A DNA stretch of 64,000 nt, from assembly GCA_947179325.1 (NCBI GenBank), contig CAMXAU010000010.1, positions 1 through 64,000 on the forward strand. The letters are read 5' to 3'. The translations under genes and the position numbers were made by a program. Each line of letters starts with the position of its first letter. The first letter of the stretch is position 1. The stretch comes from an uncultured Bacteroidales bacterium (GTDB taxonomy: Bacteria > Bacteroidota > Bacteroidia > Bacteroidales > UBA932). This document shows, piece by piece, positions 17,549 to 25,845 of this stretch. Under the pieces are notes generated by a model. It saw only the letters and a program-made list of their open reading frames with translations, did no database searches and was not told the DNA's origin.

Positions 17549-18067
17549 CTATCGGTTCATTTTTGCCACACAGTCCACTGTGCTTTCCACAATTTCGTAT
17601 TCCGTTCCGGAGTATGTATATCGGCCCTTGTAGTCAAGGCGGAATATGATGATGTCATCAAATCTTTCTCCGATGCCGCGCACCTCGACATCCGCCAATG
17701 GGCGAAGCAGATCGGAGGAGACGTTCGGAGGACTGAGCGACACCTGGCGTTTCACTGCCGAGAGGGTCAAGGTCATGCCGTCCGCCTTGGCGCTGAATGT
17801 GACGACTGTACCTCCCAATATGTTCATGGTCAGAATCATATCACCTGACGATTTGTCTGTAGTGATGATGTCCATCTGTCCGCTTTCCGGCACAATGGCA
17901 ATATCTGAGAGTTCTGCAGAGGTATCACCGGAAGGACGCGACGACAATGTCCCTCCTGTCTTGAAAGTATAGTTGCCTTCAAATCTCGGTGCACCTTCTT
18001 TTTCGCAGGCGCAAGCCACAAACAATATAACGGCAACCGCCGCCAGGAAGCTGAGAATATGTTTCAT
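17549..18067 (-). CDS. Uncharacterised lipoprotein (172 aa)
   Basis: A lipoprotein with lipobox VACAC near residues 18-21 followed by EKEG. The mature part is predicted beta-rich, with alternating hydrophobic strands and a Tyr-rich RLDYKGRYTYSGTEYEI segment near the end, suggesting a small beta-barrel or lipocalin-like fold. No family was recognised. It lies between a Rpn-type nuclease gene (47 nt upstream) and the efflux adaptor (152 nt downstream); a link to the pump is not shown. Confidence 0.75.
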   Translation of the reverse strand: MKHILSFLAAVAVILFVACACEKEGAPRFEGNYTFKTGGTLSSRPSGDTSAELSDIAIVPESGQMDIITTDKSSGDMILTMNILGGTVVTFSAKADGMTLTLSAVKRQVSLSPPNVSSDLLRPLADVEVRGIGERFDDIIIFRLDYKGRYTYSGTEYEIVESTVDCVAKMNR

Positions 18068-18114
18068 ACTTGCAATGTTTTCATTTCGTGATTTCCGGGA
18101 TGCAAATTTAGAAT

Positions 18115-19020
18115 CTAATTCTGCTTCAATTCGACAATCCGCTCTACGGTCAATCCTGTCAGTCTCGCAATTACACTGTCATCCATACCTTCATCAAGCA
18201 TCGCCTTTGCTATCCCAATCTTTTCATCCATTTTTCCTTTCTCCAATCCTTTCTCCATCCCCTGCTCATATTTGTAGTCCATCTGCGCTCTGATGTCTCT
18301 CTTTGTAGTCATAAGTCTGATGTATTTATATTGTTCCACAGCACCCATGGCGGCAAAACGTGATGCCTCATAAAGCCTATGGAACATTGGTTTCCGTAAC
18401 TTCCGGGGAATCTCCGCCAGCCTTGACATGTGCTTGATGGAGTAAATCATGCCATCCAGATCGTCGTCCTCCGACAGTTCATCCTCAGTCTTCCTGAACT
18501 TGTTCAGTTCTATGTATATATAGTTCAAATTCCTTGCTACAAGCCTTTTACCGCCTTCGGCATAGAGATTAACCCTCGTGACGAAATCAGTGCTGCCCTC
18601 AAACTCATTAATGCCCTCGCGCACAAAGCTTATCATGTAAACAGGGGCAAAATCATAGTCCCTGGTACCACGCCTCAACTGGTCCTGCACGGCAAAAGTC
18701 GAGTAGAAGATGCTGCGTGACAGAAAAAACTTCTGCGAATTGTGCTGCATCTCAATTATGATACGCTTACCGTCGCCTGTCTTGCAGTACACATCAAAAG
18801 TGCACGATTTCGCATCCCTACCAAGCCCTCGCCGATCCTTGTCAATGTACTCTATTTCGGTAATCTTCTCGTCAGTGACAAGCTGGCGCAACAGGTCCAG
18901 CAACACATCCTTGTTCTGCTCATTGCCGAAAATAGCCTTGAAGCCATAATCACTCGTAAGGTCCACGAAAACAGGCTCATCCGCACCGCGGCGTCTCCTC
19001 AAAAACTCTATAATAGTCAT
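18115..19020 (-). CDS. Rpn family PD-(D/E)XK nuclease (recombination-promoting)
   Basis: A 301-residue protein of the Rpn/PDDEXK_2 'transposase-like' family. The opening block SDYGFKAIFGNEQNKDVLLD is the family signature. The nuclease core is CTFDVYCKTGDGKRIIIEMQ, with Asp and the ExQ variant of the D-ExK motif. The C-terminus carries EQGMEKGLEKGKMDEKIG, a charged Gly-Lys-Glu run that varies in length in this family. E. coli RpnA is a Ca2+-dependent DNA endonuclease that stimulates RecA-independent recombination, and some relatives act in phage defence. The role here is not known. The promoter region lies in the 600-bp gap to its right. Confidence 0.88.
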   Translation of the reverse strand: MTIIEFLRRRRGADEPVFVDLTSDYGFKAIFGNEQNKDVLLDLLRQLVTDEKITEIEYIDKDRRGLGRDAKSCTFDVYCKTGDGKRIIIEMQHNSQKFFLSRSIFYSTFAVQDQLRRGTRDYDFAPVYMISFVREGINEFEGSTDFVTRVNLYAEGGKRLVARNLNYIYIELNKFRKTEDELSEDDDLDGMIYSIKHMSRLAEIPRKLRKPMFHRLYEASRFAAMGAVEQYKYIRLMTTKRDIRAQMDYKYEQGMEKGLEKGKMDEKIGIAKAMLDEGMDDSVIARLTGLTVERIVELKQN

Positions 19021-19622
19021 AACATGATAATTTAATGGGCTATATGCCCCGTTAACAATTAAAATGTCATAAACCTTTATGAGTTCCCGCTGCCTCAGGC
19101 TGTTAGCTGCCCCCTTTTACTCCCGCAAAAATATGAAACGGTCAAGAGTTTTACAATATCGGAGGTGCAGGTTTTTCTTTTTCTTAATAAAAACGTGAAA
19201 GATTTTTCTCTTTTTTACATTTATCCGATTTATATGTTCTGCATCTTTTTGCTCCATTAGAAACAACAATGAGAGTGCAAATACCCAATTAATCCTGGAA
19301 TTGCAGACATTATGATTATGAAAGAGGTTTCAATAAGCAGAAGAGAAGGTTTATCCCGTCTCATAGCCCTCATCCGGCAATATATCTCTATGTCTTTTTC
19401 TGTCATCTTTCTCATACACAATGATAATTAAATTTACTTGTCCCAAGATAATGAAGGTAATCCTCTAATGCAAGAACGTCCGATGGACGAAATAGATGAC
19501 GGATGCCATGGCTGGACACCCGTCATCGCACATGTCGCTAAATATCAATAAATTGCATTTTCAACATGCTCATATAAGACACTCTCAGGCATCAGGCTAC
19601 AACCGGATATCCCGGTGTGCCG
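19021..19622. other. 600-bp intergenic region
   Basis: AT-rich stretch between the Rpn nuclease and GH97 genes. It holds a possible 52-codon leftward frame (19257-19415), a small hairpin CGTCC-GAT-GGACG near 19477-19489, and an 8-bp inverted repeat GATGACGG (19495-19502) / CCGTCATC (19520-19527) that could end GH97 transcription although no U-tract follows on the minus strand. No RNA gene was recognised. Confidence 0.5.
19257..19415 (-). CDS. Possible 52-aa small membrane-type protein
   Basis: A short frame starting MRKMTEKDIEIYCRMRAMRR, then a hydrophobic stretch (LLLIETSFIIIMSAIPGLIG) and ending in Cys-Cys-Phe. A charged, basic N-terminus followed by one hydrophobic helix is plausible for a small membrane peptide. 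A near-consensus -7 (TATCATTG) precedes the ATG closely. No family is known to me and chance cannot be excluded. Confidence 0.25.
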   Translation of the reverse strand: MRKMTEKDIEIYCRMRAMRRDKPSLLLIETSFIIIMSAIPGLIGYLHSHCCF

Positions 19623-21566
19623 CTATCTGCTGATGCGTGCCGCAAAGCCGCCGCCAGGAGCAAGCTTGACTTTGAGCATGCGTGATGCAGGAAGAACTGA
19701 CGTGCCTTTCCGATAGTCCGAAGCGATACGGTCCGCATTGATCCCGTCCGCAAAATATTCAACATTCCATTCGCCCTCGCCGAGGAAAGAAAGGTCGAGC
19801 TCCATTGTACGGGCATCCCAGTCTGTCATTGCACCGACATACCAGACATCTCCGCTGCGCTTGGCGACTGCAACATAGTCACCTACCTTTGCGTCAAGAG
19901 GGACAATCTCATCCCACACCGTAGGGACTGCCGAGATATATTCCATGCACTCCGGCTCGGCCATATAGTTCGACGGCGAATCGCAGAGCATGCAGAGAGG
20001 CGAGTTGAACACCACATATTCAGCAAGCTGGCGGCAACGGGTCCCCTGGCTCATCGCCTCGGAATTGACTGCCCTGTAATTGCCTTTGGTCGCATTGCGC
20101 ATAGCTCCCTGCGTGTAGTCCATCGGGCCTGCCACCATACGGATGAAAGGCACAGTCACATCATATGTCACCTGGTCAACAGTTGCATTCCACTTCATGT
20201 TCTCTAAGCCATATACACCCTCGTAGTTGATGACGTTCGGATAGGTCCTGTCAAGGCCGGCCGGCTTGTATGTCCCGTGGAAATCTATCAGAAGGCCGTA
20301 TTTCGCAGTCATCTCGGCAGCCCTTCTGTGGAAATCAACCATCATCTGGTCGTCCCTGTCCATAAAGTCAACCTTGAATCCCTTGATGCCCATCTCCGAA
20401 TAATGGCGGCAGACATTCTCCATATCCCTGTCGAATGCCCAGTAGCCCGCCCACAGGATAAGGCCCACATTGCGTTCTGCTGCATATGCCGTCAACTCCA
20501 CAAGGTCTATCTCCGGCACAATCTGCATAAGGTCGGCCTTCATGTTAACTGCCCATCCCTCATCGAGGATGACATATTCCACACCATGGGCAGAAGCGAA
20601 ATCTATATAGTATTTATACGTGTCATTGTTGATGCCTGCGCGGAAATCCACACCCTTGATGTTCCAGTCATTCCACCAGTCCCACGCCACCTTTCCTGGC
20701 TTCACCCAGCTGAAATCAGCCTCAGGGTCAGCAGGCTGTGCGAGCTTATGGACAAGATTATTGGCAAGCAGCTCTTTGTCCGATGAAGACACCGCCACGA
20801 TTCTCCATGGGAAAGACACCGCCCCGTCATATCTGGCGATATAATCCTCACGGCTTTTCACAAGTCCCTGGAGATTATTGTGCCCGGCAAATTCAATCTC
20901 CTTCGGATAACCGGCATATACGCCTTTCACTGAGGCTGCCCCCTCCCCGTTGTAGAGATACATTCCTGGATAGTCCGTCAGGTCTGACTCCATTATGCAG
21001 AGTTTCTTGCCGGCTGCCGCATCCACCAGAAGAGGCAGGAAAGCAAGCCTTGAGGCATTCCACTCCGATATCGGGGAATAGGTATATGTATTCTCGAAAG
21101 AGTTCCAGAACTGATTTTCAAGTGTCTCAGTATGCTGGCACACATATGCGGCCCACATGTTCCAATCTTCCGGGAAATTGAATGCAGCCTCTTCAGAGAC
21201 CACCTCGAAAGGTGTCTTGGACTCTGAAGCGAACCTGTAGGCAACACCCTCATTGTAGGCACGGAACATCAGCCTGAAATCCTGAAACAGGAAAGCGATT
21301 CCGTTATGGTCATCCGCCTTTACTCTGACCGTCTTTCTGATTCTTTGACCTCCGCCGTAGACAGTCCCGTCAGAGAGTGTCATCGAAACCGCAGAAGGCG
21401 CGATAAGCTGCACTCCGTCCTGCGACATGGTCCATGAAATATCATTGCCGACAGCAATGTCTACAATTGTCCTGCCGTCAGGGGAGGCGATGCGATAGTC
21501 TTTCTGTGCCGCAAATGACATGGATGCCATGAATGCAGCGGCCAATAGCAATAGTGTTCTTTTCAT
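19623..21566 (-). CDS. GH97 alpha-glycosidase, probably retaining type
   Basis: A 647-residue secreted glycosidase (signal peptide about 1-20, SFAAQ). The N-terminal beta-sandwich (about 22-280) and the TIM barrel (about 290-560: VAWDWWNDWNIKG, YVILDEGWA) match GH97, followed by a C-terminal beta-domain. KVDFMDRDDQ (Asp400) is at the place where retaining alpha-galactosidase-type members have their nucleophile; inverting SusB-type enzymes lack that Asp. Retaining alpha-galactosidase or related activity is therefore inferred. Glu449 (NYEG) is a candidate second catalytic residue. The gene starts 13 nt after the mutS stop on the same strand, so it seems to be expressed from the mutS transcript. 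Confidence 0.9.
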   Translation of the reverse strand: MKRTLLLLAAAFMASMSFAAQKDYRIASPDGRTIVDIAVGNDISWTMSQDGVQLIAPSAVSMTLSDGTVYGGGQRIRKTVRVKADDHNGIAFLFQDFRLMFRAYNEGVAYRFASESKTPFEVVSEEAAFNFPEDWNMWAAYVCQHTETLENQFWNSFENTYTYSPISEWNASRLAFLPLLVDAAAGKKLCIMESDLTDYPGMYLYNGEGAASVKGVYAGYPKEIEFAGHNNLQGLVKSREDYIARYDGAVSFPWRIVAVSSSDKELLANNLVHKLAQPADPEADFSWVKPGKVAWDWWNDWNIKGVDFRAGINNDTYKYYIDFASAHGVEYVILDEGWAVNMKADLMQIVPEIDLVELTAYAAERNVGLILWAGYWAFDRDMENVCRHYSEMGIKGFKVDFMDRDDQMMVDFHRRAAEMTAKYGLLIDFHGTYKPAGLDRTYPNVINYEGVYGLENMKWNATVDQVTYDVTVPFIRMVAGPMDYTQGAMRNATKGNYRAVNSEAMSQGTRCRQLAEYVVFNSPLCMLCDSPSNYMAEPECMEYISAVPTVWDEIVPLDAKVGDYVAVAKRSGDVWYVGAMTDWDARTMELDLSFLGEGEWNVEYFADGINADRIASDYRKGTSVLPASRMLKVKLAPGGGFAARISR

Positions 21567-21579
21567 TATGAGTGGCTTT

Positions 21580-24273
21580 TTATATTCCCATTTTCTCTTT
21601 CATGGCCCTGAGCAGGTCAAACGCCTGGAGAGGGGTCATGTTGTTGATGTCTGCGCTGTTAAGGTCATCCCTCAGGGACATCAGCAGAGGGTCTTCCAGC
21701 TGGAAGAACGACAGCTGGATAGAGCCGTCACTCTCAACACGCCCTTCCTTCACGTTATACGGCCGGGATGTCCCTTTACGTCCTTTTTGCTCTTCCTGTA
21801 TTCCACCTGACTCTTCAGCCATGGCCATGCCGGAAGCTGACACCATATTCCTCAGCGAACCGTTCTCCAATGACTCCAGAGTCCTTTCTGCCGCCTCGAC
21901 CACCTGGCGCGGCATTCCTGCCATCCTCGCCACATGGATACCGAAGCTGTGGGCCACACCTCCTTCAACAAGTTTGCGCAGGAAAATCACATTCTTACCG
22001 ACTTCCTTGACGGCAATGTGGAAATTCTTTACGCGCGGATAGATGTCCTCCAGGTCATTAAGCTCATGGTAGTGCGTAGCAAACAGAGTCTTGGCGCCGT
22101 CTCCGTATTCATGGACATACTCGACAATGGCACGGGCAATCGACATTCCGTCATATGTCGATGTTCCACGTCCGATTTCATCCAGCAGTACAAGAGAGCG
22201 TGAGGACAGGTTGTGCAAGATCATCGAGGTCTCCAGCATCTCCACCATAAAAGTGGATTCTCCGCGTGATATGTTGTCTGAGGCACCCACACGTGTAAAA
22301 ATCTTGTCGCAATATCCTATCCTTGCAGACGAAGCCGGCACAAACGAGCCGACCTGGGCCATGAGCACAATCAATGCTGTCTGCCTGAGCAAGGCCGACT
22401 TACCGGCCATATTCGGACCTGTCAATATGATTATCTGCTGCGATGCGTTGTCAAGATATATGTCATTCGGCACAAATTCCTCACCTGCAGGCATCAGTGT
22501 CTCGATTACCGCATGCCGTCCTCCCTTGATGTCAATTGTATGGCTGTCATCCATCTGCGGACGGCAATACCTGTTGGACACGGCCAGTTCCGCAAATCCT
22601 GCCAGCACATCAAGACGGGCAAGCACGCGGCAGTTGTTCTGTATGGACGGTATATTTCTCTGGATTTCAGCAACAAGCTCTGCAAATATCCTGCTTTCGA
22701 GCATGTATATCTTTTCCTCTGCCCCGAGAATCTTCTCCTCATATTCCTTCAGTTCCTGGGTGATATACCTTTCCGCATTGACAAGCGTCTGCTTCCTTAT
22801 CCACTCCTCCGGCACCTTGTCCTTATGTGTATTGCGGACCTCGAGGTAATATCCGAACACAGAATTATAGCTTATCTTGAGAGATGCGATTCCGGTGCGC
22901 TCCATTTCGCGCTGCTGGATTGCCAGGAGATAGTCCTTGCCATGGGTGGCGATATTACGAAGCTCATCAAGCTCTTCATTTACACCTTCCGCAATCACAG
23001 GGCCCTTTCCTATTGCGGCAGCCGTTTCCGGATGCATTGTCCGTATTATCCGGTCAAGAAGCACAGAGCAATTGCTGAGAGAACCTATCATGCGGTCAAG
23101 CGGCTCCACCCCTTTTCCGCGGCAGATTTCCGCGATAGGATCCATCTGCGAAAGCCCGCGTCCAAGCTGCATCACCTCCCTCGGTACAATACGCCCAGCC
23201 GCCGCACGCGATATTATCCTCTCCATGTCACCGATGTTCCCGATCCTGTCCTGCACCTGCATCAGGTCCTCTTTCCTGTCAATGAAATGGCTTACAATAT
23301 CATATCGCGAATCAAGTTCATCAAGGTCCATGACAGGCATCGAGAGCCATGTCCTGAGCATCCTGGCCCCCATAGGAGACGAGCATCTGTCCATTACACT
23401 GACAAGGGACACGCCCTCCCCTCCTGCCGCAGAGCCGAAAATCTCCAGGTTACGGAAAGTGAACCGGTCCATCCAGACAAAGGAGCCTTCATCAATCCTT
23501 GAAATGGAGCAGATGTTGCTCAGGCCGGAATGGCGGGTCTGCTCAAGATAGATGAGCACTGCCCCGGCGGCTGTTATCCCGAGAGGGAAAGTGTCAATTG
23601 CGAATCCTTTCAGGGAATCCACATTGAGCTGCTTCCTCAGTTTCTCGACGGATGAGTCGTAGACGAACGCCCATTCCTCAAGTGTCGAGACATAGTAATT
23701 TTCCCCGAAACGCTCCTTCACCCCCTTTTCATATCCCCTTGGCACAAGCAGCTCCTTAGGGGCGAATGACCCGAGAAGGGTCCCGATATAGTCCGCCGAG
23801 CCTTCGGCCACCTGGAATGTCCCCGTAGACACATCAAGGAATGCAGCTCCGCATCTGTTCTTGTCGAACATCAGGCCTGCAAGATAATTATGCTCTTTCT
23901 GCTCCAGAAGCTGTTCACTGAATGCCACTCCAGGGGTAACAAGCTCTGTGACACCCCTCTTGACAATCTTCTTGGCAAACTTCGGGTCTTCAAGCTGGTC
24001 ACATATTGCAACCTTGTAGCCAGCCCTGACGAGCCTCGGCATATACATGTCTATCGAATGGTGCGGGAAGCCGGCCATAGGAATGGAGTCAGGAGAAGCG
24101 TTGGACCTCTTCGTCAGCACAATGCCGAGCACCTTGCTGGCAACCAGTGCATCATCCCCGTATGTCTCATAAAAGTCACCGCATCTGAAAAGCAGCAGAG
24201 CTTCAGGATGTTCCGCCTTGAAGGAGAAGAACTGCTTCATCATCGGTGTCTCGGATATCTTCTTTTCTTTCAT
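21580..24273 (-). CDS. mutS: DNA mismatch repair protein MutS
   Basis: An 897-residue mismatch sensor. The start MKEKKISETPMMKQFFSFKA and the GDFYETYGDDA block near 30-40 contain the Phe-x-Glu mismatch wedge (FYE). The clamp and lever domains follow. The ABC-type ATPase has Walker A TGPNMAGKSALLRQ near 617-629, Walker B LVLLDEIGRGTS and FATHYHEL. A proline-poor, variable region (about 800-860) precedes the C-terminal tail. It acts with MutL in post-replication repair. The downstream GH97 gene is only 13 nt away, an unusual partner. Confidence 0.97.
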   Translation of the reverse strand: MKEKKISETPMMKQFFSFKAEHPEALLLFRCGDFYETYGDDALVASKVLGIVLTKRSNASPDSIPMAGFPHHSIDMYMPRLVRAGYKVAICDQLEDPKFAKKIVKRGVTELVTPGVAFSEQLLEQKEHNYLAGLMFDKNRCGAAFLDVSTGTFQVAEGSADYIGTLLGSFAPKELLVPRGYEKGVKERFGENYYVSTLEEWAFVYDSSVEKLRKQLNVDSLKGFAIDTFPLGITAAGAVLIYLEQTRHSGLSNICSISRIDEGSFVWMDRFTFRNLEIFGSAAGGEGVSLVSVMDRCSSPMGARMLRTWLSMPVMDLDELDSRYDIVSHFIDRKEDLMQVQDRIGNIGDMERIISRAAAGRIVPREVMQLGRGLSQMDPIAEICRGKGVEPLDRMIGSLSNCSVLLDRIIRTMHPETAAAIGKGPVIAEGVNEELDELRNIATHGKDYLLAIQQREMERTGIASLKISYNSVFGYYLEVRNTHKDKVPEEWIRKQTLVNAERYITQELKEYEEKILGAEEKIYMLESRIFAELVAEIQRNIPSIQNNCRVLARLDVLAGFAELAVSNRYCRPQMDDSHTIDIKGGRHAVIETLMPAGEEFVPNDIYLDNASQQIIILTGPNMAGKSALLRQTALIVLMAQVGSFVPASSARIGYCDKIFTRVGASDNISRGESTFMVEMLETSMILHNLSSRSLVLLDEIGRGTSTYDGMSIARAIVEYVHEYGDGAKTLFATHYHELNDLEDIYPRVKNFHIAVKEVGKNVIFLRKLVEGGVAHSFGIHVARMAGMPRQVVEAAERTLESLENGSLRNMVSASGMAMAEESGGIQEEQKGRKGTSRPYNVKEGRVESDGSIQLSFFQLEDPLLMSLRDDLNSADINNMTPLQAFDLLRAMKEKMGI

Positions 24274-24315
24274 TTCAAACGATTAAGTTTCGCAAGTAAT
24301 AAACCCTTATACAAT

Positions 24316-24359
24316 TTTTGCAGGCTTGCGAGTTTCAAAAGGTTCACAAGCCTGCAAAA
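24316..24359. repeat. 13-bp inverted repeat in the mutS leader/promoter
   Basis: TTTTGCAGGCTTG (24316-24328) and CAAGCCTGCAAAA (24347-24359) are perfect reverse complements around an 18-nt loop. One arm overlaps the -7 element of mutS, so the repeat may be an operator or a 5' leader hairpin. Confidence 0.5.
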
Positions 24360-24362
24360 TTA
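24355..24362 (-). promoter_or_regulatory. -7 element of mutS
   Basis: On the minus strand TAATTTTG (24362-24355) matches TAnnTTTG exactly, about 82 nt before the mutS ATG. No clear -33 element was found. Confidence 0.45.
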
Positions 24363-24415
24363 ACAACTTTACCTGAACTTTCATTAACGTCCCACGCACT
24401 TTCTATGACAATTCC

Positions 24416-24444
24416 TTAGAACAAAAATTATTTTCGTAATTTTG
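24416..24444 (+). promoter_or_regulatory. Promoter of the glycosyltransferase gene
   Basis: -7 element TAATTTTG at 24437-24444 with a TTAG element at 24416-24419 (17-bp spacer). The leader would be about 60 nt. Confidence 0.45.
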
Positions 24445-24512
24445 CGGAAAATCGGAAGCGGTTGCCCGGCCATGCCGCCACGGACAAACCGGCGCATGAA
24501 ATACGGATTACG

Positions 24513-25829
24513 ATGAAAAAAGCACTTATAATAACATATTACTGGCCACCTTCAGGCGGTTCCGGAGTACAGAGGTGGGTCAAATTCACCAAATACCTGC
24601 CGGCATATGGATGGAAACCGATCATATACACGCCAGAGAATCCGGAGCTTATAGCTGTCGACCACACCCTGGAAGACGACATACCGGCATATACGACAGT
24701 GATAAAGAGACCCATATTCGAGCCATACGGCATTTACCGCAGGCTCCTGGGAGGCAAAGACGCCGCGGAAGGGGGAAGCAATGAGGTGAATCCTGTCAAC
24801 TCCAAGAAAAAGACATTCATGCAGAGGCTGTCCATGTTCGTAAGAGGCAACTTCTTCATACCTGACCCGAGATGCCTGTGGATAATGCCTTCGGTAATGT
24901 ACCTGAAAAGATATCTCAAGGAGCATCCAGTGGACATAATCGTAAGCACAGGCCCACCGCACTCCATGCACCTGATTGCACGCAGGCTTGCCAAAGCGAC
25001 AGGGACACCTTGGATAGCGGACTTCCGTGACCCATGGACAAAAATGTTCTATTTCAAGCATCTGTCACTCACAAAATGGACAGAAAAGAGACACGCGAGA
25101 CTGGAGCAGAAAGTCCTTGACGAAGCATCTGCGATAGTGGCTGTATCCCCTCTTGTCAAGAAAGAATTTGAAGAAATGACATCGACAAGGGTCGAGCTTA
25201 TAACAAACGGGTATGATGAAAGTGACTTTGATGATGCAGTCGTGGAGGCAGACGGATATTTCAACATCACCCATACAGGGCTTTTCGCCGCTGACGGCAA
25301 TCCGACGGAGCTATGGAGAGTCCTCTCGGAGAAATGCGGGAAAGACCCGGAATTCAGGAAGATGCTGAGGATAAGGCTTGCTGGAAAGACAGACAAGGAA
25401 GTCATCTCATCAATAGAGGAAGCCGGGCTTGCCGAGCATCTGAGGGATAACGGCTACCAGCCTCATACAGTCGCCATAAAGGAGCAGAAATGCGCTTCGC
25501 TCCTGATCCTTCCGCTGCGTAAAGAGCCGGAATACAAGGCAACCATACCGGGAAAACTCTTTGAATACCTTGCTTCCGGAAATCCGGTCCTCGGGATAGG
25601 GCAGACAGACGGGGCCATGGCCATGACAGTAAATTCAGCCATGGCAGGAAAGGTGTTTGACTGGGATGATTCAGACTCCATTGCGGCATACATAGACGAA
25701 TGCTGGCAAAGGTTCAAGTCCGGCGACACAGACCCGCAGACAACAGGAATCGCGAAGTATTCCAGGAAAGAGCTGACAGCAAGGATGGCTGAGCTTATGG
25801 ATTCACTCCTCATGAAAAACATACATTGA
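24513..25829 (+). CDS. Glycosyltransferase, GT4-like (GT-B fold)
   Basis: A 438-residue cytoplasmic or membrane-associated enzyme. The N-terminal Rossmann domain opens with MKKALIITYYWPPSGGSGVQ, typical of GT4-like enzymes of Bacteroidota surface-glycan clusters. The C-terminal donor domain includes LRIRLAGKTDKE and the block IPGKLFEYLASGNPVLGI, whose Glu contacts the sugar nucleotide. The ATG at 24513 was chosen over 24462 because the conserved start directly follows it. The YfhO-type gene begins 16 nt downstream, so a shared role in cell-surface glycosylation is likely. Donor and acceptor are unknown. Confidence 0.85.
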   Translation: MKKALIITYYWPPSGGSGVQRWVKFTKYLPAYGWKPIIYTPENPELIAVDHTLEDDIPAYTTVIKRPIFEPYGIYRRLLGGKDAAEGGSNEVNPVNSKKKTFMQRLSMFVRGNFFIPDPRCLWIMPSVMYLKRYLKEHPVDIIVSTGPPHSMHLIARRLAKATGTPWIADFRDPWTKMFYFKHLSLTKWTEKRHARLEQKVLDEASAIVAVSPLVKKEFEEMTSTRVELITNGYDESDFDDAVVEADGYFNITHTGLFAADGNPTELWRVLSEKCGKDPEFRKMLRIRLAGKTDKEVISSIEEAGLAEHLRDNGYQPHTVAIKEQKCASLLILPLRKEPEYKATIPGKLFEYLASGNPVLGIGQTDGAMAMTVNSAMAGKVFDWDDSDSIAAYIDECWQRFKSGDTDPQTTGIAKYSRKELTARMAELMDSLLMKNIH

Positions 25830-25845
25830 AGACATTTATCAGAAT

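Noticed and set aside
18115..19020. Rpn gene as an active transposon
   Set aside because: Family is annotated transposase-like, but no terminal inverted repeats or target duplication were seen around it.
22513..23502. A 329-codon open frame on the plus strand opposite mutS
   Set aside because: Lies entirely antisense to the well-conserved mutS; no motif; a mirror of high-GC codon use.
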